64,000 bases of DNA from Halobacteriovoraceae bacterium (GCA_020635115.1 JACKAK010000006.1:261347-325346); one strand, 5' to 3'; counted from the first letter of the stretch, positions 16,570-25,966 are shown. The notes: generated by a model not told the origin, from the letters alone. Numbers and translations are program-made.

Positions 16570-18411
16570 ATGAGTGAAGAATCGCATGAAAATTCAGATG
16601 AAGTGAAGGAAGATGGTTCTGTTTGGACTTCCTATAGTGACATGTTCACAACAATGGCCATTATATTTTTAGTTATGTTTGTTTTTGCTCTAATTAGAGT
16701 TGGAGTAAACTCAATTAAAATCGTGAAAGTAAAAAAAGAAAATCAAGATTTTCTTGAAGGTAAAATTTCAAAAGAAGAAAAGCAAAAAAATCAAAAGAAA
16801 CAAGAGCAACTAAGTGAGGCCATTAATGAGATGAAAGAGTTCGATCAAATCATTGATGACAAAGTAAAGAATCTAAATCAATTTTCTAAAAAAATGCAAA
16901 CTCATAAAAAAGTAGTTGAAGATCTTTTAAAACAACAAGAAAAAAATAATGTTGCGCTAAGTGAGGCCAACCAAAAAGTCAAAAAAACAACTGATCAAAT
17001 TAAAGAGATTAATGAGTACGTAAAAAAATTAGAAAAGAATTTGAAATTCAAAGAAGATCAGTTAAAAACTGCAAATAATGAAATCAAAACGAAATCAGAA
17101 ATCATTATCAAAGAAAGAGAAATCACTTCTAAAACAAAAGACGATTTTAAATCCTATAAAGCAAGAGTTAAAGACCAAAATGAGGACATGAAATCACTAA
17201 ATTCTGAAATTTCAAAGCTAAAAGAAAGTATAAACTCAAAACAGATTGAAAATGAAAAGCAAATTACATTATTAAAAAAAGAAAGTGAAAAATCACAGAA
17301 ACGAGGAGAAAAAATTCAAGAACTTAATAGTCAAATCAAAACAGCAGACCAAGAAATCAAAAATCTAAATCAAAAAAATACCAAAACAACTTCTATGCTT
17401 GAAAATTTGGAGCAAGAAATTAGAAAAAAAGACAGCGAGATCGGTACACTAAAAACGCAATTGAAAAATAATAAAAATGAGTTATCTAAACTAAGTGAGA
17501 TAAATACTAAGAATAATCAAGAAATTAAGCAACTTTCAGGAAAGCTCTCTCAAAAAGAAAAGGATTATGAAAATTCGCTTCAAAAAATTAGTTCCCTGCA
17601 GGGTCAATTTAGAAGTGAGCAAGAACAATCTCGAGGTCTGGCCTCGACTCTCAAGGGGGTTGAAGCAGAGTTAGGTAAAGCAAAAAATGGTCTGCAAAAA
17701 GAATCGGATAAGAACAAATTTCTTCTCGGGAAAAATGATTCATTAAAAGGTGAAAATCAAAAAATAAAAGTTGAAATCAAAAGAATTGCAGATGGGCTGA
17801 ACTATATTCAAAATCAATTTAGAGCAGAAGTTGCAAATCGAATTGCCAATAAATTAAAAGAAAATAATTTAAATGTTGATGTTGATCCAAATACTGGAAG
17901 TATCATTCTTAGGACCGATAGCTCTATTACATTTGATCGAAATGACTTTCATTTAAAAGATGAAGCGAAGTTTACTTTGCGAAAGATAATTCCAATTTAT
18001 GTCGCTGAGCTATTTAGGGATACTTCAATTCGGGATAGAATTTTATCTGTTAACATTGAAGGGCATGCTTCTCCAAGATATCAAAAACAATTCATTGACC
18101 CATCAAGTGAACTATTTGCTGAAGCGTATAATTTCAATCTCGATCTATCTGCAAATCGTGCAAAAGAAATCGTAAAATACATTTTTAGTAATGAATTCGG
18201 TACATTTGATTTCAAGGGTCTTTTTAGATCAAAAGTTTCATCAGTTGGTAAATCTTTTTCTACTCCTGTCATACTTAGAGATCTGGCCAGTGCTTCTAAA
18301 GAACAAAGGGGATGTGGAGAATTTGATTGCAAAAACTCCAGACGTGTTGAGATCAGTTTTACATTAAAAGAAGATAAAGAAATATATAACAAACTTAAAA
18401 ATTTACAGTAA
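16570..18411 (+). CDS. MotB/OmpA-like protein with a very long coiled coil
   Basis: A 613-residue protein with three parts. A short acidic N terminus leads into one membrane helix (about 24-46) beginning SYSDMFTTMAIIFLVM, where Asp 24 sits like the ion-carrying Asp of MotB. A Lys/Glu-rich coiled coil runs from about 55 to 425. The OmpA-like peptidoglycan-binding domain is about 440-613, with NIEGHASPR, LSANRAKEI and SRRVEISF. A Cys pair (GCGEFDC) lies just before the last motif. AGGGAG precedes the ATG, and the open frame from 16528 adds nothing recognisable. Channel-like and cyclic-nucleotide-binding genes follow 11 and 7 bases apart. The function is inferred only as an ion-driven envelope motor part. 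Confidence 0.75.
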   Translation: MSEESHENSDEVKEDGSVWTSYSDMFTTMAIIFLVMFVFALIRVGVNSIKIVKVKKENQDFLEGKISKEEKQKNQKKQEQLSEAINEMKEFDQIIDDKVKNLNQFSKKMQTHKKVVEDLLKQQEKNNVALSEANQKVKKTTDQIKEINEYVKKLEKNLKFKEDQLKTANNEIKTKSEIIIKEREITSKTKDDFKSYKARVKDQNEDMKSLNSEISKLKESINSKQIENEKQITLLKKESEKSQKRGEKIQELNSQIKTADQEIKNLNQKNTKTTSMLENLEQEIRKKDSEIGTLKTQLKNNKNELSKLSEINTKNNQEIKQLSGKLSQKEKDYENSLQKISSLQGQFRSEQEQSRGLASTLKGVEAELGKAKNGLQKESDKNKFLLGKNDSLKGENQKIKVEIKRIADGLNYIQNQFRAEVANRIANKLKENNLNVDVDPNTGSIILRTDSSITFDRNDFHLKDEAKFTLRKIIPIYVAELFRDTSIRDRILSVNIEGHASPRYQKQFIDPSSELFAEAYNFNLDLSANRAKEIVKYIFSNEFGTFDFKGLFRSKVSSVGKSFSTPVILRDLASASKEQRGCGEFDCKNSRRVEISFTLKEDKEIYNKLKNLQ

Positions 18412-18422
18412 GGAATTGCCAA

Positions 18423-19310
18423 ATGGAATTAATATTTAGTTTTTTTTCAAACTACTTAATTGAATTTATGAGCTGTCTTCTGGCCATTGGGTTGGGATTT
18501 AGATTTGCGTCCTACAAATCTAGTGTACGCAACCACAACTACTTTCAAACTTTTACGAGTGAACTACAAAAATCACTTATCAATATGAAAACTGAAGGAG
18601 AAGTTAAAGATGTTGAACAGTTTATTGATAATGTACTAGAGGATGTCAGAAATAAACTTCCCTCTCGTTCTGTTAGAAACTTTAAAAAATCTGATGAAGC
18701 ATCAAAATCCTCAGTAAAAGGAAATGTAGTAAGTCTTAGAGAATATGTGCATGGAGAACAAAGTTTTTACCATTCAATTAAAAATGAAAGTGTTGCCTTT
18801 CAAAGTAAATTCCCCCCCAATTTTTATGACCTGACTCAAAGAATATTAGAAAAAGATGATCAGTATAATAAACTTTTTAGCCTTTTCCCAATTGGACCTG
18901 TTTCCAGATTAATTAACGTATTACCTGGATTATTTGTTGTTTTAGGTATTTTTGGTACTTTCATTGGAATAAGTATGGCCCTTCCAGAAATTGCAAAGAT
19001 GGATTTTTCAAATTTAGATGGGGCCGGAGAAATTTTAAATTCATTTGTTCTTAGAGTGACTTTTGCTATGTCTACTTCAATTGCAGGAATCTTTTATTCA
19101 CTAATCACAACTATTTTAAATACACTTGCTCCGGTTAAGGGATTGAGGGAAAAGACAAATAAACAAGTTGCAAACTGTTTTGAAAACTTATGGAAAACTA
19201 TTCATGGGCAAAAAACAATTGAAACAGAATTGAAAGAAGCACTTCCGGCCCTTATTAGTGAAGTTAAAATGCTTCGATCTGACATGAAAGAAAAAAAACT
19301 CTCAGCATAG
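18423..19310 (+). CDS. MotA/TolQ/ExbB-family proton-channel-like protein
   Basis: A 295-residue inner-membrane protein with three hydrophobic segments: about 6-27, about 160-190 (VLPGLFVVLGIFGTFIGIS) and about 210-235 (VTFAMSTSIAGIFYSL). The last two match the conserved MotA/TolQ/ExbB domain. A soluble region of ~130 residues lies between the first and second segments. It follows the MotB/OmpA-like gene by 11 bases, so the two likely form a stator-type channel. The gene order (B before A) is the reverse of motAB. Confidence 0.75.
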   Translation: MELIFSFFSNYLIEFMSCLLAIGLGFRFASYKSSVRNHNYFQTFTSELQKSLINMKTEGEVKDVEQFIDNVLEDVRNKLPSRSVRNFKKSDEASKSSVKGNVVSLREYVHGEQSFYHSIKNESVAFQSKFPPNFYDLTQRILEKDDQYNKLFSLFPIGPVSRLINVLPGLFVVLGIFGTFIGISMALPEIAKMDFSNLDGAGEILNSFVLRVTFAMSTSIAGIFYSLITTILNTLAPVKGLREKTNKQVANCFENLWKTIHGQKTIETELKEALPALISEVKMLRSDMKEKKLSA

Positions 19311-19317
19311 GTAAAAT

Positions 19318-19791
19318 ATGTCTATTGTAAGTTTAGTTAAAGGTTGCCCACTTTTTCATGAAATCTATGATAAAGAAATTGAGCAAATCTTAAAGCAATG
19401 TAGTGTAGCAAGCTTTAAAAAAGATGAAGTAATCATCCAGCAAAATGATACGAGTTCGGATATTGGTATTATTCTCGCAGGTGCTGCAGATATTTTAGTT
19501 GAAAAAAATGGAAAAGAGCAATTTATAGTGAGCATTGGACAAGGAGATCTTTTTGGAGAATTAGTTCTTATTAATGAGCTAAAAAGGACAGCAACTATTC
19601 GGGCAACCAAAAACACAGATATTCTTATTATTAGTTATGATAATTTCTATTCTTTTTATAGTAAAAAACCTGCAGTCTTTGCCCTTATGGTTCTCAATTT
19701 AACAAGACTAATTACCAAGCGTCTCAAATCAGCAAATACTCTTATTGAAAATCTTTCAAAGGAAATGCAGGATCTAAAAAAATCGGCATAA
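19318..19791 (+). CDS. Cyclic-nucleotide-binding-domain protein
   Basis: A 157-residue protein made of one cNMP-binding domain (about 8-125). The phosphate-binding cassette reads GDLFGELVLINELKRTATIRA: the Glu and Arg expected to contact a cyclic nucleotide are present, although the canonical RAASV becomes RTATI. A helical tail rich in Lys and Glu ends the protein, and there is no HTH domain. It starts 7 bases after the channel-like gene and so is probably co-expressed. I infer that it may regulate the motor-like pair. Ligand binding is not shown. Confidence 0.8.
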   Translation: MSIVSLVKGCPLFHEIYDKEIEQILKQCSVASFKKDEVIIQQNDTSSDIGIILAGAADILVEKNGKEQFIVSIGQGDLFGELVLINELKRTATIRATKNTDILIISYDNFYSFYSKKPAVFALMVLNLTRLITKRLKSANTLIENLSKEMQDLKKSA

Positions 19792-19945
19792 ACAGATACT
19801 TTTTTCATATCAAATTTCATTTTGAAAAGGATGAAGAGATTGCGTATTGAATCACATAAAAGATACCGAAGCCTAGTTCTGCTAGAACAGAAATCTTAAT
19901 ATATTTTTAATTAGATTTCCGTGGATTGGTAGAGGGAAATTAAAA

Positions 19946-20197
19946 CTAAGCTTGTTTTTTCATGACAAGCTTTTCAAGAGCACTAACCCTATCTTCAAGT
20001 GATGCTTCGTTCTTCAAGTAATTTGATAATATTTCTCTGACGAGTTGTTGGTATTTGATACCTCTTTCTTTTGCCTCTTTTTGAAGATTTCTTTTAAGCT
20101 CAACGTCTAGGAACATTGTTGTTCTAATCATAGGGGTTGACTCAAAGTCTTTATCGACTTCGATATTCCCATAAGTAATTTTATTCTTCTCCTTCAT
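19946..20197 (-). CDS. Ribbon-helix-helix-like putative antitoxin
   Basis: An 83-residue protein containing TTMFLDVELKRNLQKEAKERG followed by a helix, which fits a CopG/Arc-type ribbon-helix-helix DNA-binding fold, then a short C-terminal coiled-coil-like helix. It overlaps the DUF4160-like gene by 17 bases, an arrangement typical of toxin-antitoxin pairs. It would be expected to bind DNA upstream of the operon and neutralise the partner. Assignment is by pattern and context. Confidence 0.6.
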   Translation of the reverse strand: MKEKNKITYGNIEVDKDFESTPMIRTTMFLDVELKRNLQKEAKERGIKYQQLVREILSNYLKNEASLEDRVSALEKLVMKKQA

Positions 20198-20390
20198 ATT
20201 CTCTCCAGGCGATCATTAGGTCCTCAGAATACTTTAAAACACTATCTGAGAGTCGATTAATCGCTCTTTGTGAAAACCCATGAGCACTAATACACTCACC
20301 AGTTTCAATTATAAACTTCGCCTCACATTCAACTCCAATAATATGAATGTGTGGGGGCCTGTGATCATGCGGATAAATGTAAAACTTCAA
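20181..20390 (-). CDS. DUF4160-like small protein, putative toxin of a TA pair
   Basis: A 69-residue protein with the DUF4160 pattern: FYIYPHDHRPPHIHI, then EAKFIIETGE and a C-terminal helix ending in AWREY. The three His and the PPH segment are the family's hallmark. It is first in a two-gene operon with a ribbon-helix-helix gene. DUF4160 genes are often annotated next to small DNA-binding partners as presumed TA modules. The biochemical activity is not known to me. Confidence 0.65.
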   Translation of the reverse strand: MKFYIYPHDHRPPHIHIIGVECEAKFIIETGECISAHGFSQRAINRLSDSVLKYSEDLMIAWREYEGEE

Positions 20391-20701
20391 TGTCCCAATT
20401 TTTAGAATAACATGAATGAATATAATGTATATAATTTGTATTCACTTGTTAATATCGGTGTTTAAGTGGCCGTATTTTCAGTGAAATACTTAAAGAAATA
20501 CATTTATTTCAATTAGAGATTATCGCTTATTGACTCATAAGAAAATGTAACTATCGGGAAGAACATCCTAAACCGCTAACATCGATTTTTCATTGAGTCA
20601 TAACGCTACAAGAACCTCTATGATTAAATGAGGGAGATTGAGGAGTTGGCCAGAGAAAGATTTTGCTAAATCAAGTCAAATTATTTTTCAGAGATACTTA
20701 T
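20391..20701. other. Gene-free spacer upstream of the TA pair and downstream of groEL
   Basis: About 310 bases without a credible open frame on either strand. It should hold the minus-strand TA promoter; the AT-rich stretch 20405-20450 contains TATA-like boxes and a GAATA/TATTC inverted repeat. Two near-identical strings, ATTGACTCATAA near 20529 and ATTGAGTCATAA near 20597, have no evident role. The groEL terminator adjoins it. Confidence 0.4.
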
Positions 20702-20730
20702 AAAAAAAGCGCGACATTCGCCGCGCTTCG
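20702..20730 (-). terminator. Rho-independent terminator of groES-groEL
   Basis: Read on the minus strand: a 6-bp perfect GC stem AGCGCG/CGCGCT with an 8-base loop, followed immediately by seven T. It lies about 30 bases after the groEL stop codon. Confidence 0.8.
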
Positions 20731-20761
20731 TGTTTTTGTTTTAGTTTTTTAGGACGAATGA

Positions 20762-22408
20762 TTACATCATTCCAGGCATTCCACCCATTCCGCCCATTCC
20801 ACCTGGCATTCCACCAGCAGCACCATCTTCTTTAGGAAGATCTGCTACCATTGTTTCTGTTGTTAGCATTAATCCTGCAACAGAAGCAGCATTTTGAAGA
20901 GCAGAACGAGTAACTTTAGTTGGATCGATAATCCCTGCTGCTACTAGATCTTCATATCTATCTTCTCTAGCATTAAAACCTTTTGTTACGTCATTTGAAT
21001 TTTTAACTTCATTAACAACAACAGAGGCCTCAAGACCTGCATTTGTGACAATTTGTCTAAGAGGTTCTTCTACAGCACGTCTAATAATTTTAATACCAAA
21101 TTCTTGTTCAGAATTTTCAACTTTTACACTATCAAGTGCTTTAGCAGCATGAATAAGAGCTGATCCTCCACCAACAACAATTCCTTCTTCAACAGCAGCT
21201 CTTGTTGCATTAAGCGCATCTTCTACTCTGTCTTTTTTCTCTTTCATTTCAGATTCAGTAGGAGCACCAACATTAACAACAGCTACACCACCTGCTAATT
21301 TAGCAAGTCTTTCTTGAAGTTTTTCTTTATCATAATCAGATGTAGTTGCTTCAATTTGTTTTTGAATTTGAGCAACTCTATCACCAACATCTTTTGCATT
21401 TCCTGCACCGTCAACAACAGTTGTATTTTCTTTATCTATTGTTACTCTTTTTGCAGTTCCAAGATGAGCAAGTTCCGCTGACTCTAAACTCATACCGAGT
21501 TCTTCAGAAATAACTGTTCCACCTGTTAAAATTGCAATGTCTTTTAACATTTCTTTTCTTCTATCCCCAAAACCAGGAGCTTTAACAGCTGCAACATTGA
21601 GGCTTCCTCTTAATTTATTGACAACTAAAGTTGTTAAAGCTTCACCTTCTACATCTTCAGCAATAATAATAAGTGGCTTACCTGTTTGAACTGCTTTTTC
21701 CAAAATAGGAAGAAGTTCTTTCATTCCTGAGATTTTTTTATCAGTGATTAAAATGTTTGGATGATCAAAGGCAACTTCCATTTTTTCAGCGTTTGTTACA
21801 AAATAAGGTGATAAATAACCTCTATCAAATTGCATACCTTCAACAACATCTAAAGTCGTTTCTGCTGTCTTAGACTCTTCAATTGTGATAACGCCATTAT
21901 TTCCAACTTTATCCATCGCTTGAGCTAAAAGTTGACCAATTTCTTTGTCATTATTCGCTGAAATAGTTCCAACTTGTGCAATTTCTTCAGAAGTTTTTAT
22001 TTGCTTAGACATTTTCTTTAACTCAGCAACAAGAGCTTCTACAGCAAAATCAATCCCTTTTTTAAGGTCCATTGGGTTATGTCCCGCAGATACAAGCTTA
22101 ACTCCTTCTCTGTAGATAGACTGAGCTAAAAGAGTTGCAGTTGTTGTTCCATCACCTGCATCATCATTTGTTTTTTGCGCAACTTCTTTAACCATTTGCG
22201 CGCCCATGTTTTGAAAATTATTTTCTAATTCAATTTCTTTGGCCACTGAAACACCATCTTTTGTAATATGTGGTGCACCAAATGATTTTTGAATGATTAC
22301 GTTTCTACCCTTAGGGCCTAAAGTAACTTTTACAGCATTTGCTAATGCGTTTACACCTTCAAGAATAAGACTTCTTGCATCTTCACTATATTTTAATTCT
22401 TTTGCCAT
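20762..22408 (-). CDS. groEL: Chaperonin GroEL
   Basis: A 548-residue 60-kDa chaperonin, full length from MAKELKYSEDARSLILEGVN to the flexible GGM-repeat tail ending GMGGMPGMM. The ATP-binding hallmark DDAGDGTTTATLLAQ is present. It forms the double-ring ATP-driven folding chamber with GroES. It is second in the groES-groEL operon, about 30 bases after groES, with an AAGGAG-type ribosome site. A terminator lies just downstream. Confidence 0.98.
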   Translation of the reverse strand: MAKELKYSEDARSLILEGVNALANAVKVTLGPKGRNVIIQKSFGAPHITKDGVSVAKEIELENNFQNMGAQMVKEVAQKTNDDAGDGTTTATLLAQSIYREGVKLVSAGHNPMDLKKGIDFAVEALVAELKKMSKQIKTSEEIAQVGTISANNDKEIGQLLAQAMDKVGNNGVITIEESKTAETTLDVVEGMQFDRGYLSPYFVTNAEKMEVAFDHPNILITDKKISGMKELLPILEKAVQTGKPLIIIAEDVEGEALTTLVVNKLRGSLNVAAVKAPGFGDRRKEMLKDIAILTGGTVISEELGMSLESAELAHLGTAKRVTIDKENTTVVDGAGNAKDVGDRVAQIQKQIEATTSDYDKEKLQERLAKLAGGVAVVNVGAPTESEMKEKKDRVEDALNATRAAVEEGIVVGGGSALIHAAKALDSVKVENSEQEFGIKIIRRAVEEPLRQIVTNAGLEASVVVNEVKNSNDVTKGFNAREDRYEDLVAAGIIDPTKVTRSALQNAASVAGLMLTTETMVADLPKEDGAAGGMPGGMGGMGGMPGMM

Positions 22409-22438
22409 TTTGAAACTCCTTATTATTGTGCAAACTTA

Positions 22439-22726
22439 TTATTGGATAATTCCGAAGATTTCATCTTCTTTCATAATTAAATAATCTCTACCATCTACTT
22501 TTACTTCAGTACCTGAGTACTTTCCAAAGATTACTTTATCGCCTTCTTTAACGTCTAATGCTCTTAGACTTCCGTCATTGAGAACTTTGCCAGGTCCAAC
22601 GGAAACAATTTTTCCTTGCGCAGGTTTTTCTGTATGGTTATCAGGAATAATGATCCCACCAGCTGTTTTCGTTTCCTCATCCAATCTCTCAACAAGAACT
22701 CTGTCTTGTAATGGTCTCACTTGCAT
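22439..22726 (-). CDS. groES: Co-chaperonin GroES
   Basis: A 95-residue co-chaperonin lid for GroEL. It starts MQVRPLQDRVLVERLDEE and contains the mobile loop (ETKTAGGIIIP) and the GxYSGTEV-type C-terminal strand (GKYSGTEVKVDGRDYLI). The open frame reaches 22759, but TAAGGAGG lies 6 bases before the ATG at 22726, which gives the standard GroES N terminus. No CIRCE inverted repeat was found upstream. Confidence 0.97.
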   Translation of the reverse strand: MQVRPLQDRVLVERLDEETKTAGGIIIPDNHTEKPAQGKIVSVGPGKVLNDGSLRALDVKEGDKVIFGKYSGTEVKVDGRDYLIMKEDEIFGIIQ

Positions 22727-22776
22727 AAATTCCTCCTTATACGCTATGTAAAACTTCATACATAATAACTAGGCAC

Positions 22777-22804
22777 AATTTAATAGCGGCCATCTAAATG
22801 TCAA
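22777..22804 (-). promoter_or_regulatory. Candidate groESL promoter
   Basis: On the minus strand TTGACA (22804-22799) and TAAATT (22782-22777) are separated by 16 bases, ending about 50 bases before the groES start. The -35 box is a perfect sigma-70 consensus. The CCCTTGACA context could also serve a heat-shock sigma factor, but no CCCCAT-type -10 element is seen. Confidence 0.5.
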
Positions 22805-22985
22805 GGGTCCCCAAAATAATAAAAATATTCATTTTTTTTAATCTATGCATTAAATTATAATTATCGGATAGTTATGCATATTTACAGTTTGACTGGCCTA
22901 ATTAAAATTTAACCTTAATTTTGCTTTGCACTGGACAAGAAGAAGCGTATAAAAAAGATAAACAAACTTTTCTAAATAAAAAACG

Positions 22986-24809
22986 ATGATTACTGACCGC
23001 ATTAAAATTTCTAAATTTATTAAATTTTCACTTATTCAAAAATTTCTCAAAAATGAAATCACTGAAGAGCGAACTTATTTTGCCTTAACACTTCTTACTG
23101 GTGTTTTATCTGGTATTGTTGCCGTTGTTGTCAGTAAGAGTATTAAATTTTTAACAAATTATTTTGGCACGAATCAGGCCTTTGATTTGAATGCATTTGT
23201 GTATGGATTAATTGCAATTTCAATTTCAGGCTGGATTATTACAAGAAAATTTCCAGAAATTAAAGGATCTGGTGTCCCAAGAGTTCAAGTTGTATTGGCC
23301 GTCTATCATGGCAAGTTACCGATTAAGGAAACATTGGCAAAATTTCTAACTTCTATTTTTTCTCTAAGTTCAGGAATATCTCTTGGAAAAGAAGGACCTA
23401 TCGTTGCGATTTGTGCAGGGGTAGGTTCTTGGCTAGGTAGCTACTTTCACCTCACAAAAAAAAGAGTTAAATCTCTCCTGGCCATCGGTTCTGCAGGAGG
23501 TATCGCTGCTGCCTTTAGTACACCAATTACAGCAGTTGTTTTTACCATGGAAGAAATTGTAGGAGATCTTAACGCAAAAGTTTTAGGGTCAATTGTCATT
23601 TCATCAGTAGTTGCTGCTGTTACGGCCGAAGCGTTACGTGGGCAACATATATTGTTTGAAGATCTCCATTATACTCTCAAAGATCCACGAGAACTTTTAT
23701 TCTATCTTATTGTTGGTTTAAGCTGTGCTTTTATTGGACCACTTTGGGTCAAGTCAGTCATGACTCTTAGAAATTTTAATAATAAGCTTTTTAAAACTCA
23801 TCAATTAACGATCATGATTGTTTCTTTCTGTTTAATGGCACTCATTTCTCAAAAATATGCTGAAGTACTAGGAGCAGGAACAGAAACAATCAATAATATT
23901 CTTCAATCATTAATTCTTGATTGGAAAACATTGGCGATTTTATTTTTAATGAAGTTTCTTGCTTCAACCATTTCTTATTCTTCAGGAATCACTGGTGGTC
24001 TCTTTATGCCTACTTTGTTAATGGGCGCCATGCTGGGTGGTTTTATTGGAACTCTTGCGAATTTATTATTTCCTGAAATTACATCAAATACAGGAGCATA
24101 TGCACTTGTAGGAATGGGAGCCTATTTTGCTGCGGTTATGAGAGCACCGTTCACTTCAATTATACTCGTTTTTGAACTTACAAGAGACTACCAAATTATT
24201 CTCCCTCTAATGATTGCCAATATTGTCTCCTATGCTATTGCTTCAAAAATCCACAAAGGTTCAGTTTATGAAAATCTCTCTGAGCAAGATGGTATTCACT
24301 TACCAAGCCGAGAAGATAATGAAGTTTTAGAAACTCTTCTTATTGAAGAAGCAATGATTAAAGACATTGTAACGATCAATGCCTCTTTAACTGTTAGAGA
24401 GGCCTTTAAGGAAGTAAAAGTTAGTGGAATTTCAGGGTTTCCTGTACTAAAGAATGGAATTTTACATGGAATTATTTCAATTAATGAATTGGGGCAAATC
24501 TATGCTAAAGGAAACGGAAGTCAACTTGTCGGAGATGTATGTATACGAAATCTTCAAAAAATTTATCCTGATCAATCACTGCTTGTTGCATTTCATAAAC
24601 TTAAAAAATTTCAAATTAGCCGTCTACCTGTTGTTAGTCGAGTAAATAACAAACGTCTCGTTGGAATCATCACTGCAGAAAATATTGTTTCACATTTTGG
24701 TTTTCATGTGAAAGAAGATGAAAAAAATGAACTCATAGAAAGATATGAACAAGAGTTTTTATCTAATCAGCAAAAAGAACATACAATTCAAGAGACTCAA
24801 GACAAGTAG
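22986..24809 (+). CDS. ClC-family chloride channel/antiporter with C-terminal CBS pair
   Basis: A 607-residue membrane protein. The ClC selectivity motifs are present: GSGVP, GKEGPIV with the external gating Glu, and GGLFMP. They are followed by a membrane end around residue 420 and then two CBS domains (about 450-570). The gate Glu is compatible with either a Cl-/H+ antiporter or a channel. The 3' end overlaps the convergent Hpt/receiver gene by 13 bases. The ATG at 22986 has no strong ribosome site, and a methionine further in is possible. Confidence 0.9.
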   Translation: MITDRIKISKFIKFSLIQKFLKNEITEERTYFALTLLTGVLSGIVAVVVSKSIKFLTNYFGTNQAFDLNAFVYGLIAISISGWIITRKFPEIKGSGVPRVQVVLAVYHGKLPIKETLAKFLTSIFSLSSGISLGKEGPIVAICAGVGSWLGSYFHLTKKRVKSLLAIGSAGGIAAAFSTPITAVVFTMEEIVGDLNAKVLGSIVISSVVAAVTAEALRGQHILFEDLHYTLKDPRELLFYLIVGLSCAFIGPLWVKSVMTLRNFNNKLFKTHQLTIMIVSFCLMALISQKYAEVLGAGTETINNILQSLILDWKTLAILFLMKFLASTISYSSGITGGLFMPTLLMGAMLGGFIGTLANLLFPEITSNTGAYALVGMGAYFAAVMRAPFTSIILVFELTRDYQIILPLMIANIVSYAIASKIHKGSVYENLSEQDGIHLPSREDNEVLETLLIEEAMIKDIVTINASLTVREAFKEVKVSGISGFPVLKNGILHGIISINELGQIYAKGNGSQLVGDVCIRNLQKIYPDQSLLVAFHKLKKFQISRLPVVSRVNNKRLVGIITAENIVSHFGFHVKEDEKNELIERYEQEFLSNQQKEHTIQETQDK

Positions 24810-25966
24810 TTCTTAATTTTCTCTAATAAAGACTTCGGATTGAATGGCTTCCCTATGATTTCAACTACGTTTCCAATATCTTGAAGTTCGCTTAGATTTA
24901 CAAGCCCAGGTGATACTGTTAAATAAATAACTTTGATCCCTTTCCACTTTTCATTTGCACTTAATTCTCGAAGAATATCTTCACCTTTTTCTTCTTTAAG
25001 AAAATTGTCTAACAATATAATAGATGGTTTATTTTCTTCAAGATATTGAATGGTTTCTTTTTTGTTTGAAGCTATCTGAACTTTTACCCCTGGAAATTTT
25101 TTAAATGTCATTTTAAAAAACTTTTGCAAAATAATGTCATCTTCAACATAAAGAATATTAAGTTCTGAGTTTTGAATATTTTTGTTTTTAATTGAGTTTG
25201 ATTCTAATTCCTTTTCGAAAATATTTTTCAAGTTTTGCTGAAAGTTTTCATCTTGGACAACAAAAAAATCTGCTCTTGTTTCAAGACTTGAGTCTTTTGC
25301 AAAATCTTCAATAGATGAAACTAAGATAGTTTTAATTTGTGAGTTTAAAGAGTTTGAAACCTTTAGTGCGGTTATAAGAGAAGGGCCGTCAAGTTTTCGT
25401 AATATATTATTTGTAACTAATATATCAAAGCTGTCTGAATATAATTTATTCAATGCTTGCAGTCCATCTTTAACAACGGAGTAACTTAAGTTTAAATCGT
25501 TCGCAACACCAATTTCCAATTTAGAAACAATTTTTGTACTCTCAACAAATAAAACTCTCATTTTATCTTTTTCAACTTCCGTTTTAAGAGTACTAGCACC
25601 AACAATATACTTATCTATATCTTCAACTTGTCCATCGAGAAAATCATTTGCGCACTTTTTTATAAGTTCGACATATTCAAGCCCAACATTTTTAAATTCA
25701 TCAACATTAACACTTTTAAAGCTATTACTTAAAAAGTCTTCAAAATGATGAAAAAGTGTAGTGAGTTCTGATAATTCTAATGAACCAGAGCCCCCTTTTA
25801 AAGAATGTGCAACCCTAAATATTTCAGAAACTATTTTAGAAGGAGATTCACTTTCTTCTAAAATATAGAGATTATCTTCCACATTATCCATTTCATAAAA
25901 TAAATTTTCAAAAAATTCTTTTCTGAGTTCTTCTAATTCGTAATCTAGATTAAAATTATTTGCCAT
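24797..25966 (-). CDS. Hpt domain plus tandem receiver-domain phosphorelay protein
   Basis: A 389-residue cytoplasmic signalling protein. Residues 1-115 form an Hpt domain with the phospho-acceptor His 54 in RVAHSLKGGSGSL. Residues ~135-255 look like a degenerate receiver: the strand pattern is retained, but an obvious acidic pocket is not. Residues ~268-389 form a second receiver with the acidic pair in YVEDD, a phosphorylatable Asp in IILLDNF and Lys in IGKPF. There is no output or kinase domain, so it likely relays phosphate between a kinase and another regulator. It is a single gene between clc and polA. Confidence 0.85.
   Translation of the reverse strand: MANNFNLDYELEELRKEFFENLFYEMDNVEDNLYILEESESPSKIVSEIFRVAHSLKGGSGSLELSELTTLFHHFEDFLSNSFKSVNVDEFKNVGLEYVELIKKCANDFLDGQVEDIDKYIVGASTLKTEVEKDKMRVLFVESTKIVSKLEIGVANDLNLSYSVVKDGLQALNKLYSDSFDILVTNNILRKLDGPSLITALKVSNSLNSQIKTILVSSIEDFAKDSSLETRADFFVVQDENFQQNLKNIFEKELESNSIKNKNIQNSELNILYVEDDIILQKFFKMTFKKFPGVKVQIASNKKETIQYLEENKPSIILLDNFLKEEKGEDILRELSANEKWKGIKVIYLTVSPGLVNLSELQDIGNVVEIIGKPFNPKSLLEKIKNYLS

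Noticed and set aside
16570..19791. Zorya anti-phage system
   Set aside because: The A/B pair is reminiscent, but the long tail is on the wrong partner and no ZorC, ZorD or ZorE-like gene follows; only a cNMP-binding protein does.
20405..20620. Small plus- or minus-strand gene in the spacer
   Set aside because: No open frame with a ribosome site; stop codons occur in all frames at short intervals.
22727..22985. CIRCE operator upstream of groES
   Set aside because: No TTAGCACTC-N9-GAGTGCTAA-like inverted repeat is present in the spacer.
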